From contig JAANYP010001807.1 of assembly GCA_020465985.1 (NCBI GenBank), positions 154,585 to 218,584 on the forward strand: a DNA stretch of 64,000 bases, written 5' to 3'. The stretch is from Centrapalus pauciflorus (taxonomy: Eukaryota > Streptophyta > Magnoliopsida > Asterales > Asteraceae). How positions within the stretch are numbered: position 1 is the stretch's first letter; every line of letters starts with the position of its first letter. The notes under the pieces were generated by a model. That model did not search any database, was not told where the DNA came from, and was given only the letters and a program-made list of their open reading frames with translations. Shown piece after piece: positions 48,529 through 60,541 of the stretch. The position numbers and the translations under genes were made by a program.

Positions 48529-48851
48529 ACGAGGAATGGAAGCTATCCATTTGTTGGACAGGCTTGCCATTACTTGCTCCCACCATCAACAGTCCAACAT
48601 GTTGAAAGTTCTTTATGTACATTACTTGTGCTTTTTTACATTAGTTGTAATTTTTTCCTTTACATTAGTTGTAATCTACATTAGTACATTAGTTGTACTC
48701 TTGCAAAAACATATGTTGTTTTGTAATCAAAATTAGTATATAAAAACTAATCCTTTACTTTACCTTATGTTGTAATTTAATTTCAGCAAAGTGTATTGTA
48801 GAAATATATACTGATTATTGATAAAATCAGGTTAGACTGATTATTGCAAAT

Positions 48852-48860
48852 AGGGGGAGA
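48852..48860 (+). other. Polypurine tract of Copia-4
   Basis: AGGGGGAGA immediately before TGTTAGGC at 48862. Confidence 0.85.
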
Positions 48861-48861
48861 T

Positions 48862-49976
48862 TGTTAGGCACAAAAAGGCCTCAGTCAATCCTGCTCTACA
48901 TCTTAGGGGGAGATTTTTAATCAAACCTGTCTGATGCACTTAAAGGTATAATTTAGGACATGTTTATGCCTTATTGAAACCTGAAAAGTGATTTGCAATA
49001 TAAGTCAAAGTTTTTTACCCTGTTGAATTCATTGCAACTAAGGCAGATTGCGCAAGCATTTCATTCTGTTGAATAGGCTGGACATAAGTTGTCTACGTTG
49101 CTCTACTCTGATGAGCAGCTTGGACAAATTCTAAGTGTTCTGTTTTTTGTGAACAGAACCTGTTCTTTGTGAACAGGCTAAACACATTATGGAATATGTT
49201 TCCAAGTCCCCATGTATTGTTTTGGACTACAAGATCAGTATACAAAGTCGAAGACAAAGTGGAAAACAGAAGATGCAAAAGCTGCCTACGCTATTTTGTT
49301 ACATGAAGACAAAGTGGATATTTGAAATGGGTGACAGACCATTTCTTATACCAAAATGGCCTTAACAAAAGATGAAAGATTCAAAGTTGACATTCCTCTT
49401 TTGGTTAAAGCCTTCTGCAATAGAGACAAAAAGAAAAAGGCAAAGATTCTGCCACTTGAAGACAAGTCTGCTTTATCATAATGTGCAGAAAAGTTGTTTT
49501 GTCTTTTTGGAAAGACATCCCACTATCTCATCGTCCAATGAAGAAGCTTCACTGAGATTCTCATTGAGAGTATAAAAGGAAGCTTCTAAGGATTACGAGA
49601 TAACCAAGAGTGAGAAATTCAAATCGTGCATTCAAGTGTGTTTTTCCATGCATGCAAGTCTGCTTGAATAAAGCAGAAACGTGTGTCCAAGCTGTTCTTG
49701 TTCAAGCTGTCCATCTGTGTCTTGTAAACAGTGACTTCATCTTAGTGAGTGTCTTCACTGTATCTAGTCTTAGTGTGTCCTAGACTACTTAAACATCAGT
49801 TGTATCTGTCATCTCAGCTTGAACCTTTCCGCAGTCAAGCTTGTTTGTAATTAACAGTTGTTGATAATATACACAAACATTGAGAAAAGAGTGTTGAGTT
49901 TTAATTAGCTGTATTCACCCCCCCCCCCCCTCTACAGCTTAGAACAATACACTAGGGAAACCTTTTGGGACTTACA
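48862..49976 (+). repeat. 3' LTR of Copia-4
   Basis: TGTTAGGCAC to GGGACTTACA. TATAAAAGG at 49571-49579 and an 11-14 base C-run near 49917-49930. The following AATTT is the target duplication. Confidence 0.88.
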
Positions 49977-50718
49977 AATTTAAAATTGAAGAGTGTTCTC
50001 CCATTAAAACCCCAATGGCAACCAATGTTAAAATGGATGTTGATACCTGTGGTTAGTCTGTTTCTATGACAGCCTACAGAGGTATTATTGGGAGCTTGCT
50101 ATATCTAACAGCTAGTAGACCAGATATAATGTTTGCAACATGTTTGTGTGCTAGATTTCAAGCTGATCCTAAGGAATCACATATTGCTGCTGTAAAAAGA
50201 ATCTTTAGATACCTCAAGGGTACAACAGGTTTGGGACTCTGGTATCCCAAAAACTCAAGCTTTGATTTAATTGGATACACAACGGGCTTGATTGAAAGTG
50301 GACAACAGGTGGGTGTCAACATCTTGGTGCCAAGTTGATTAGTTGGAGCAGTAAGAATAAAAACTCTATGTCCACTTCTACTGCTAAAGCTGAGTACATT
50401 GCTGCTAGTAGCTGCTATGGACAAATTCTTTAGATAAAGCATCAGCTTGAAGACTGTGGATTGATGTACTGAAAAACACCTATACTCTGTGACAACACAA
50501 GTGCCATAGAGATATCCAACAACCCTATCTTCCACTCTCGAACAAATCATATAGAGGTCAGGCATCATTTCAAAAGGGATCACATCCTGAAGGGTAATGT
50601 TGAAGTATCTTTTGTTCCCACAGAATATCAGCTTGCAAATATTTTCACCAAACCTCTTGATGAAAGTAGGTTTAATACCCTTGTTTGCAAGCTGGGAATG
50701 TTAAAAAAAAGTGACTAA
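49977..50718 (+). pseudogene. pol: Copia-3 pol, RNase H part
   Basis: Resumes exactly where Copia-4 interrupted RT. IGSLLYLTASRPDIMFATC and VKRIFRYLKGTTGLGLWYP are conserved; a frame change near 50280 and stops near 50431 and 50470 follow; it ends with KSD-stop at 50716-50718, as in Copia-4. Confidence 0.8.
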
Positions 50719-51420
50719 GTGTCATTAATGTTCAAAAGTTATATATGGAAATCAGCTCATTTCTCATAAACACCTTTGATACAGAACAGGTTACACTGGC
50801 TCTGTACTTAGTTGATTATTAGAAATAGGAACAGGTTTGACATGTAACAGGTTTCAAAACTAAGTGTTTTCAACCACACATGTTTAGATGTCTAAATCTA
50901 AAATCTGTTCACTCTATAATCTGTCTGGCAAAACTGTTCAGTTCTAAAATAGGTTTCACTATGAACCCTATTCAAATATCATGTAACAGTTTTCATGCAC
51001 GGTTACACATTGAACAGCTTTGATGACACTACATCACCACAAGTTTTGACATTAGCTTTAAACATCAGCTTTTACTTAACATTTCTTCATACTTACATTA
51101 TGAAAATTCTTAATTTTTAACTTAGTTACCTGCGGATAATGTTTTGTTATGTGTTTAATAGACAAGCAAACGGGTCAAGTGGGTCTGACTCACGTTCTGA
51201 CGTGGTAAACGTTGCGTTCCAGTAGTCATCCCCTTTCAAATCAACCACCCTTCTCTCCCTTTAACCTTCTCAAATTCAAATCCTATATATACCTAACGTC
51301 CCCGCTTCATCTTCCTTTTCACTATTGCGACCCTATACCTCCATACCTCCTGTAAAAATCATATCTTTGTCGAAAAGACTTAGTATCTTCCTGTGTTGAA
51401 CTTCAGTCAATCAGCTAAAT
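50719..51420 (+). promoter_or_regulatory. Pol / post-pol spacer of Copia-3 with internal promoter
   Basis: Non-coding, collinear with 43636-44280. TATA box CTATATATA at 51283-51291, pyrimidine-rich leader CTTCATCTTCCTTTTC just downstream. Confidence 0.55.
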
Positions 51421-54400
51421 TGCTTCTTCAAATACCTTTTTACCAGTGTTTCTTGGTGAGGATGTTATCAAACACCCATCAGTCAACACTACTCTCACCA
51501 TCAAACCTGCTAACTATGTAGCCAATCTACCATACCAAAGAACTACATTAGAAAAGGTTATGAACCCATGGTGAAATTCATCAAAGCTCACCCTCTGCAC
51601 TATGCAATGACTGCTACTCCTGGTGTCATGTATCAGGAAATGGTGTATGAATTTTGGTATACCTGCTCCTGTGATTCTACATCAAAAGTTATTCGTGGTA
51701 CCATTCTCAATAATACAAAAACTGTTGAGATTTCTGTTGCTCTACTTCAAGAGGTGCTTCATCTGCCTGTGGTTGAAAAATAATACAAACATCAGCAAAT
51801 TGAAAACTTGCTTCACTGACGTGGTGTCTCTGAGCCAAGAGTTGGAGCTACTCTCTTCAGAAATGAATTGGCCCTAACTTACAGCTTTCTCTTTGCCTGT
51901 ATAATAATGAGTCTGAGTTGTAAGGATGGTTCCTTTGATCAACTCATCAGAGATGAAATACAAGTGGCTCTATAGTTTGTCGATGTGACTACTCTGAATA
52001 TGGCCAAATGGATTTTTGGAAATCTTAGGAACTTTATGGGACAAGAATACAGGTCACCATCTGTAAGGTACCCCAGATTCCTTAGTCTCATATTCAAGCA
52101 TGTCTGTAGTGAATATTTATAGACCTCTCAGCCTCTCTTGAAGTCTATGGTGTTTCGAGTCATTGGAAACAATGTGTTACATGCACCGGTAAGTGCTCAG
52201 GAGCCTCCTCTTACAACACCTATGAGGAGGTTTCTTTGTTTGGTGGAAGAACTTTCTACAATGGAGGTGGATCCAGTTGCTGCTCCCACTACAAAATCCA
52301 AACTCCTAGGCAAAAGGGCATAAAGTGCCCTCAAGCCTAGTACAATAGGACCTGTCCTCAAAAAGGCCAAAAACACGAAGTCTGCTCCTTCAGTTTCTGT
52401 GACTGAGGGGGAGCAGGTTGTAAACCCAGGTCCATTTTTTGAACCAATGGCCTCTGTGGCCAGTGGATCTATGCCACCTGAGACGAGGGAACAACCAACA
52501 CCGCTTGTTCTAATCCCAGTCTCACAACCAGTCCAATCCCAAGAACCTGGCACTTCCCCCTCCTCCAAGCTACGGAAGAAATCCTTAGCAAAGAAAAAGA
52601 CTAAAACTTTTACTACCTCCCAATGTCCATCTGGTTCCTCCCACCAGGATCCAGTTGTAACAGAGGCCAACTCTGTTGCCTTACCTCCACCTATCTTGTA
52701 GAGTGTTGCAACCATTGTGGAGCCTGACCCACTCCACCCAGAGTCCACCTAAATTCAGCCTGAGCCCTCTAGTTCCTCTCAACAGGAACCAGTTTTACAA
52801 AATGAAACAACCACATCCACTGTCTCACTCTCCCAACAGGGTGAGCACATTGAAAGACAGGAGTTCTCTCCACTCCACACTATGTCCACACTATCCCCAA
52901 CTCATATTTCTCCTACACAATCTAAGCCTACACAAGGCGTAAAACATGTTGGTTCTAGCCCACCAACTGATCAGCCTTTCGTCTTTGCTCCTCATGATGC
53001 TACTGGTACATGCCAATCAGTTGATGAAGGACCAACACCCTAACCAGAAGATCCACAGGGTACAGAGCAACCCTTTGGTGAAGGCTTCACGAATCTGCAC
53101 ACATTCCATCACTAGTTTTCACCCCTAATGATGTTGAAATGCATCCACCCTCACTCCATGAAGAGGTGCATTTAGACCAAGGCACCACTAAGAGTTCTAC
53201 CTATGGATTCGATGAAGGCATCTCCATACCAGTGCTTTTTCACAAGCCAACCACTTCAACCTCCTCACCCCATGATGCAGGTTTAGCCACAGCTGAGGGT
53301 ATCATTGACCCCTCTAAATTGGGTTATCTTTCATTTGCATAGGCTATGGAACTTCTTTCAATTGTGCCTCTACCATCACCAAGCAGACCTTTCTCATCCC
53401 TACCGGGTTCAACTTCATCCTCACCTTCATCCCCTTCCAACAATCCAAACAATGCACCCACACTCCTCCATCACCAAATGATCTTTCCTTGATAGAACAA
53501 CTTCATGTTCTGTCTAACAAGGTTGATACTTTAGATAAATCCATGAGCACTTTGCCATCCACTATTGAAGACTCTGTGTCTGCACAGCTTGCAGGATTTC
53601 TTGATTCGTTAAAGTCATCCTTTCCCCAGCCCTCTCCTCAACATAATTATTCTTCTCAGTTGACTACACTTACTGCACATCTGCATTAACTCTCATCTTC
53701 CCTCTCATCCCTTCTCTCTCATCAGCAGGACTCTATGTCCAGTTTGACAACTGTTTCCCAACAGTTGTCAAGTATTTCTGAAGCCTGTTTTGTCTCTCTA
53801 CCCTCCACACCTGTAACCAAACCTGCTGCAGCCAAGTCCACTAGATTTGTTCCTTTGGGAAGCACTGAAGTTGAAGGCTCTGTGCCATCTCCTTCAAAGG
53901 GGGAGAAGTAGTCTGCCTCGAAGGCAAAGAAGGAAAAATCTCCCTCTAAGTCAAAGGGGGAGAAATCTTCATCTCCCTCTAAAAAAATCAACCTTAATGG
54001 GGCAAGCTACAGGCCAACTAACAGCTGGTGTTACTACTAGTACATCTCTTAATTCCAGGACTGCTGAGCCTACACAAGGTAAGTCTCCAAGCCCTGCATC
54101 ATCTAAGGGGGAGAAATTTATGACTGAGGCCAGACCTAGCAAAAGAAGACAATTAGTCTTGGAATCTTCATAAGAAGATGAGGAGGTTGAGACTTTTCCA
54201 TCCACATCAGCTAAAGGAAAAGGCAAAGTTGTTATAGATGTGGATGTTGAAAGGGAGCTTCAGCTAAAATATGATAAAGCTCAAGCAAAGGAAATGAAAA
54301 TTGCACTAGAATATAATGAGTGGAAACAAGAGTAAGTTGAGCTCCTGGAAACACCAAGAGAGGAAACATCTTCTGTGAAAGTTGCTCAGATTTTGGCTGA

Positions 54401-55375
54401 CAAAGAGGCAAAGAAAGTAAAAATGTCATCTTGGGTAGTGCAAAAGAGGTTGGAGGAAGCTATCAAAGTAAACTGACAATGAGAAAAAGAGGACAGAGTA
54501 AGAGAAGGAATCATAGGTCTTTATGACCAAAGAGAAGTCTGTATCCACCACCCCTTCATCTATCAGGACCCTGTTTCACTTTGACAACATGGCCAAAAAG
54601 AAATTTTATGATGTTGTTAAAAGAAGGCTAGCTAGGGAAACCATTGTCAAAGTTTTTCCCACCTCAAGGAAGAATCAGCCTTCGAATTTACAAATCACAA
54701 GATTTGGTGCTGATGGCCCTGAATGGGTTGAGCTTGCAGTTGCTGTAAGAAATTCAAAGTCCGAGACTGCTAAAACTGTTAGAGAATTTGTAAGGAAGCT
54801 GATGGAAAAGGTAAAGGGGTTGGATCTTATACCTGAAGAGATTATTAAAGGGACTTCCAGAATAAACCCAAAATCAAGCCAAGAAGACAAAAGAAGGACA
54901 TAGAACTTGAAGAGATAGTCATGCTGATAAAGCAGGGGTTCTATGCCACTGAGATAAAGGGTATGAATCACAGCCTACCCAAAGGTGTGGAACCAGCTGA
55001 AGGGAAGTTCATTGAAGATCTGAAAGTTGGAGTATTCTTTGTGGATCCTCATTCTAATAAGATGTGCTTCCAGAGACCTTCAGATCTTCACAAAGCTGGA
55101 GTCAAACAGCTTCTTGCCTTCAGGTGCATAACTGCATACATAAAATACTTTAGGTGGAGAGTAGCCATCCTAAGAGGCAGTTTGATTAAAACTTATTGGA
55201 CTTAATAAAAAAATCCGGTCAGACCATTTAAAATAAGTTTTGTTTGATGGTAACTCATCAAAATAAGAACAAAATTCGGTCAGCCCATTTAATAAGTAAA
55301 CAATCCTAGTGTGTTCCCCATTCAGCATATATATTTTCCATTAATACCCCTTTCTTTCCCAAAAAAAAGGGCTGC

Positions 55376-55638
55376 ACTGGCGATTCTCCTTCTCTCCATT
55401 TCTTCCATCGATCAAGGCTCTATCTCCTCCATCTCACTGTGGCTCTCTATCTCCTCCATATCTTCCACTAATCAAGCCTCCATCTCCTCCTTCTCGTCGT
55501 CGGTATCATTCTCTGCTGCCGCTGGTGCAAGTCTCTCAAGTGCCTCTTCTGCCGCCGGCTCACTCTCTCTGTTGCCGCCTCTATCGCCGGTTCTGTTTTT
55601 TTCTCTGCTGCCGCCGTGTCTATTCTGTTTTCTTCTAG
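55376..55638. other. CT-rich segment ahead of the HSP70 fragment, origin unknown
   Basis: About 260 bases of CTCC/TCTC-rich sequence with simple internal repetition (CTATCTCCTCCATCT and variants). It ends in TTTTCTTCTAG, which resembles a plant 3' splice site, right before the HSP70 match. It could be a captured 5' leader or intron of some gene; I cannot identify it. Confidence 0.4.
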
Positions 55639-55900
55639 GCGAAAGAAACTACTGGAGACACACATTTGGGTGGGGAAGTTTTTGACAACAGGATGGTTAA
55701 TCATCTTGTTCTGGAGTTCAAGAGAAAGAACAAGAAGGATATTAGTGGTAATCCAAGAGCTTTTGAAGAGATCTATTCGGCCATCAGTACAAGATTTGAA
55801 AATTTGAACATGGATCTGTTTAGGAAGTGGATGTAACCAGTGAAGAAGTGTTTGAGCGATGCCAAGATTTGAAGAATTGAACATGGATCTGTTTATGTTT
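55639..55900 (+). pseudogene. HSP70 (cytosolic heat-shock protein 70) gene fragment inside the DNA element
   Basis: In one frame from 55639 the reading contains GDTHLGGEVFDNRMVNH and FKRKNKKDISGNPRA, then RFENLNMDLFRKWM and KKCLSDAKI. These are the conserved ATPase-domain segments of eukaryotic HSP70, the first including the phosphate-binding loop region. About 30-35 residues that normally separate the two are missing. A TAA at 55834-55836 interrupts the second. A 33-base piece encoding RFEELNMDLF is repeated 73 bases later (55791 and 55864). HSP70 is an ATP-driven chaperone; this piece cannot fold as one. It is host exon sequence captured and rearranged by the transposon. Confidence 0.85.
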
Positions 55901-56583
55901 TGTTATGATTTATATATGTCCAAACCATAATTTTGTTTGAAAATCGAACAGTCCGACGGAAGGTTAAAATTGTCAATTATTTCATTCAGACTGTTTGTTC
56001 AACGAAACAATCAAACAGTAATTATATATTTAGATATTTCTCTAGTTAGCATTACTTAATCCAGAAAGCTCTCTAAATCCAGACAGCACTTAATGGAAAA
56101 TGTAATCAAACAACCCCTAAATCAGCTTGCAGCCTGTATTGCTAGGGGTGAACTTCACAGTCAGGAGCTTTTCTACCGTAAACTGGAAGTTGAAAGCTTT
56201 GAAGCCAAAAAGGAAATGCTAGCAGGTCTGGAAAAATATAAACTTATCCAAGCTGCTGCTGAATTTGAGAAGGAGAAGGAAAAAGAAAATGGTCCACCTA
56301 CAACTGATGTGTAGATGAAGAATGGAAGCTAATCATTAGTTGGTCATGCCTACCATTAACTGCTCCCAACAATAATAGTCCATTAGTTGTGCTTGTAATT
56401 TTTGTTGTAATGTACATTTGTTGTACTTTTTCTTTGTAAACATCAGTTGTTGTTTAGACCGCTTATTATATGTATCCTGATCATTTACTTGAATCCAATG
56501 TTGTAAATTCCTTTTTGCATATGTACTGTAAAAATTATATAGTAAAAGCTGATGTACTCAGACTTAGTCTGAATATTGCAAAT

Positions 56584-56592
56584 AGGGGGAGA
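56584..56592 (+). other. Polypurine tract of Copia-3
   Basis: AGGGGGAGA, one base from the LTR start. Two more AGGGGGAGA copies lie inside the LTR (about 56637 and 56674). Confidence 0.8.
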
Positions 56593-56593
56593 C

Positions 56594-57685
56594 TGTTATG
56601 CATAAAAAGGCCTCAATCAAACCTGCTAAATATCATAGGGGGAGAGTTCTAATCAAACTTGTTTGATACACCTAGGGGGAGATTTTAAGGCTTTTTAATG
56701 CCTCAATCAAACATGATTGGTGATTTGCAAAATCAGCCCAAGTCTGTGTTACACTGTTACATTAGTTGTAACTTAGCAGTTTGTCAAAACTGTCCAAATC
56801 TGTTGGAGATGTTTGACAGTTTATGTCTAAGCTGTCCATATCCGTTGGATAGCTTAAAAACAGTCAAGCATTCTGTTCTTTGTGAACAGGTCTAACACTT
56901 CATGAATTATGTTTCCAAGTCTTCATACAAAGTTTTGAATGTTGAATAAGCCTACAAATTCAAGACAGTGTAGAAAATCAGAACTGTTGAATATCTGTCA
57001 AAGCTGTTCAAAATTATGAAGACAAAAAGGATATCTGAAATGGGTGACAGACCATTTCTTATACAAAAATAACTTTATAAGGAAGCTGTGGACGACACAG
57101 ACAAAAAGGAAAGACAAAGATTCTCTAGTATGAGGACAAAACGACTTTTGTCAGAATTATCCTAGTGCGGAAAAGAAAAATTGTCTCATTACAAAGACAT
57201 TCGCACATTCCCTACAACCGATGAAGAAGCTTCACTGAGATCCTCTGTATGACTATAAAAGAGAAGCTTCCAAGGTGAGAGAAGGGTGTGAGACACACAA
57301 ATAGAGAATGTTGAATGCAAAAGAAAGTGTGTTTTTCATGCATGCACGTTCAGTTCAACTTGAGTGAAAAAGCTAAGTGTGTCTAAGTTGATCAGTTCCC
57401 CAAAGCAGATCAATCTGTGTCTTGTAAACACTAAGTTTGTAAACAGTGAGTGAACCTTAGTGAGTCATATCATTGTAACTAGTTTAATGTGTCCTAGCCT
57501 AGTTAATATTTGTTTTTCATATGTGTCATCTCTGTTTCAAACTTTCCGCAATCCAAACCTGTTTGTAATTTTAACAATTGTTAATATATACATACAAACA
57601 TTGACAAAAATCTGTGTGAGAAAGGATAAACTGTATTCAACCCCCCCCCCCCCCCAAACACTTGGGAAACCTTTCGCAACCTATA
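56594..57685 (+). repeat. 3' LTR of Copia-3
   Basis: TGTTATGCAT to CGCAACCTATA (the usual terminal CA reads TA). Related to the other LTRs of the family but more divergent. TATAAAAGA at 57254-57262 and a C-run at about 57641-57655. Confidence 0.8.
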
Positions 57686-59338
<1,653 letters not shown>

Positions 59339-59873
59339 TGTTTGAACTTGATGTAACATATTACAAGAAGTTCAAACATAAAGATCAAAGATTAATTCAA
59401 GCATAAGTAAAAACATAAGTTTCAACACTTAGGTTTTTGAGCAAATGAGTTAGATTCGAATCAGTTAAGGCTTGGCATTCGAATCTGTGATAGATTCGAA
59501 TGTAGCCTTAGATTCGAATGTGCCCAGATTCGAGGATGTCATTGTGGACAGACTCGAATGGGCGTTGGGCCAGACTCGAGTTTGGCCCACATCAGACTCG
59601 AATCAGGGTCTATAATTAGGGATAGACTCGAGTCATTAGCAGACTTTTAGCAGAATTCGTGAGGAATTAAGCTTAAGGCGATCTTGAGTTTATCATCAGC
59701 TTTAGGTCCGTTTCGGAGAGAATCAGTTCGTAGGATCGTTCGTCAGTCGTTCGTTCAGCCTCTGATAGTCTCCGTGTTTCGTAGTTGAGAGTTGTCCGTC
59801 TAACCGTTAACGAGGATTCCGCACTCGTTCACGGATCCGCGTCTAGATAGATCTAGTAGTGGTAGACCTTACA
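59339..59873 (+). repeat. 5' LTR of Copia-5 (start uncertain)
   Basis: The end at CTTACA (59873) is fixed by the primer site two bases later. The start is a guess at TGTTTGAACTTG (59339). Nine TCGAA/TCGAG words between 59456 and 59632 lie 16-30 bases apart. Confidence 0.6.
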
Positions 59874-59875
59874 AG

Positions 59876-59888
59876 TGGTATCAGAGCC
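59876..59888 (+). other. Primer binding site of Copia-5
   Basis: TGGTATCAGAGCC, exact initiator-Met tRNA complement. Confidence 0.92.
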
Positions 59889-60541
59889 TACGGAGTGTTC
59901 TTCGTGTTCTTCGTGTTCATCAAATACATTCTAGGTTTCTTGACGCTAGTTGGACGGTTTTTCTCTCAAAATCGAGTTTTTTGAGCTTAGCAAATTAATA
60001 TTCAGCAAATACTTTGTGGTTTTTCTCGTTTTTGGTCGAAATCATTATTTTTTCGTTAGAAAAATACTGGTTTAATCTGAAAATCGTTAAAAAATCAAAG
60101 TATTCACTGTTTTTCGAGTTTGTGGCGCTCGAATCCAATAGGGGCAATTAGGGTTTCACTTTAGTCTCGAGTCTAATCTAAATCTGCTCCTTTCGAGTCT
60201 GTTTCAGTAGGTTTCGAATCTGTGTCGAGTTTGTGCTTCATTCGAACAGAGTCTCGAGTCTGTCTAGTTTCGAGTCTAGTTCGAGTCTAGTATAGTTTCG
60301 ATAGGTGCTTCGAATCTGCTGATTCCCTCGAGTTTGCTGACCTTCGAATCTAAGGTCCTTCGAATCTGAGAACTTTCGAATCTGACATATTTCGAGTTTA
60401 ATTGAATTAAAACACTTAATCGAATTTAATCCCAAAAGATTTAACTTTAATTAGTTTCGAATCTACCTAGATTCGAAAGAATTATTCTAAATCAGTTTCG
60501 AATTAAATTAATTAAGTTCAACTTCAATTACTTTCGAAACG
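59889..60541 (+). promoter_or_regulatory. Copia-5 leader rich in TCGAATCT/TCGAGTCT repeats
   Basis: 653 untranslated bases before gag. From 60128 to 60540 the word TCGA(A/G) occurs about twenty times, usually as TTTCGA(A/G)TCT, at spacings of about 11-35 bases. No upstream ORF of note. It may hold RNA packaging or translation signals; the repeats are also the kind of motif seen in the LTRs of the two gypsy elements. Confidence 0.6.

Larger units (their letters stand above)
36595..49976 (+). mobile_element. Copia-4: full-length but decayed copia element nested in its own family
   Basis: LTRs 36595-37707 and 48862-49976, with AATTT on each side (36590-36594 and 49977-49981). Removing the insert rejoins Copia-3 RT to its RNase H in register. 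The 5' LTR starts AGGCAC, lacking the terminal TGTT of the 3' LTR. Interior: primer site, gag, pol, internal promoter, post-pol ORF, PPT. The LTRs differ by several percent by eye, clearly older than Copia-2 or Gypsy-2, and all ORFs are broken. Confidence 0.88.
55174..56117. mobile_element. Harbinger/Tourist-like non-autonomous DNA element carrying HSP70 sequence
   Basis: 944 bases flanked by TAA on both sides (55171-55173 and 56118-56120). Imperfect terminal inverted repeats: left GAGGCAGTTTGATTA, right end complement GGGGTTGTTTGATTA. A subterminal direct repeat (CGGTCAG, A or C, CCATTTA) occurs at about 55217 and 55277. TAA duplications and G-rich GTTTGATT-type ends fit the PIF/Harbinger (Tourist) group; hAT ends can look alike but would need an 8-base duplication, which I do not see. 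No transposase is encoded, so it must have been moved in trans. Confidence 0.65.
51421..56314 (+). pseudogene. Copia-3 post-pol ORF, broken and interrupted by a DNA element
   Basis: Same protein as in Copia-1 and Copia-4, with many stops and frame changes. N-terminal block 51540-52130 (KAHPLHYAMTATPGVMYQEM), Pro/Ser/Thr-rich region 52200-53480, helical region 53489-53690, KGEK-type repeats 53890-54115, coiled coil 54180-54480, C-terminal domain 54550-55170. The reading then stops at the DNA element (55174-56117) and resumes at 56118 (NQLAACIARGELHSQELF) to TAG at 56312-56314. Excising the element with one TAA copy rejoins the two parts in frame. Confidence 0.78.
35520..57685 (+). mobile_element. 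Copia-3: 3' half of a copia element, host of Copia-4
   Basis: Begins abruptly in the integrase region at the Gypsy-1 boundary. RT is interrupted by Copia-4 at 36590-49981, then RNase H resumes (49977-50718), followed by an internal promoter region, a decayed post-pol ORF, the PPT and a 3' LTR. The 5' half, which should lie left of Gypsy-1, is absent. It is the same family as Copia-1 and Copia-4. Confidence 0.85.

Noticed and set aside
55639..55900. A functional HSP70 gene
   Set aside because: Only two short ATPase-domain pieces remain, with an internal deletion and a stop, inside a transposon.
55174..56117. hAT-type assignment of the DNA element
   Set aside because: An 8-base target duplication is not present; TAA on both sides fits Harbinger/Tourist better, though the call is not certain.
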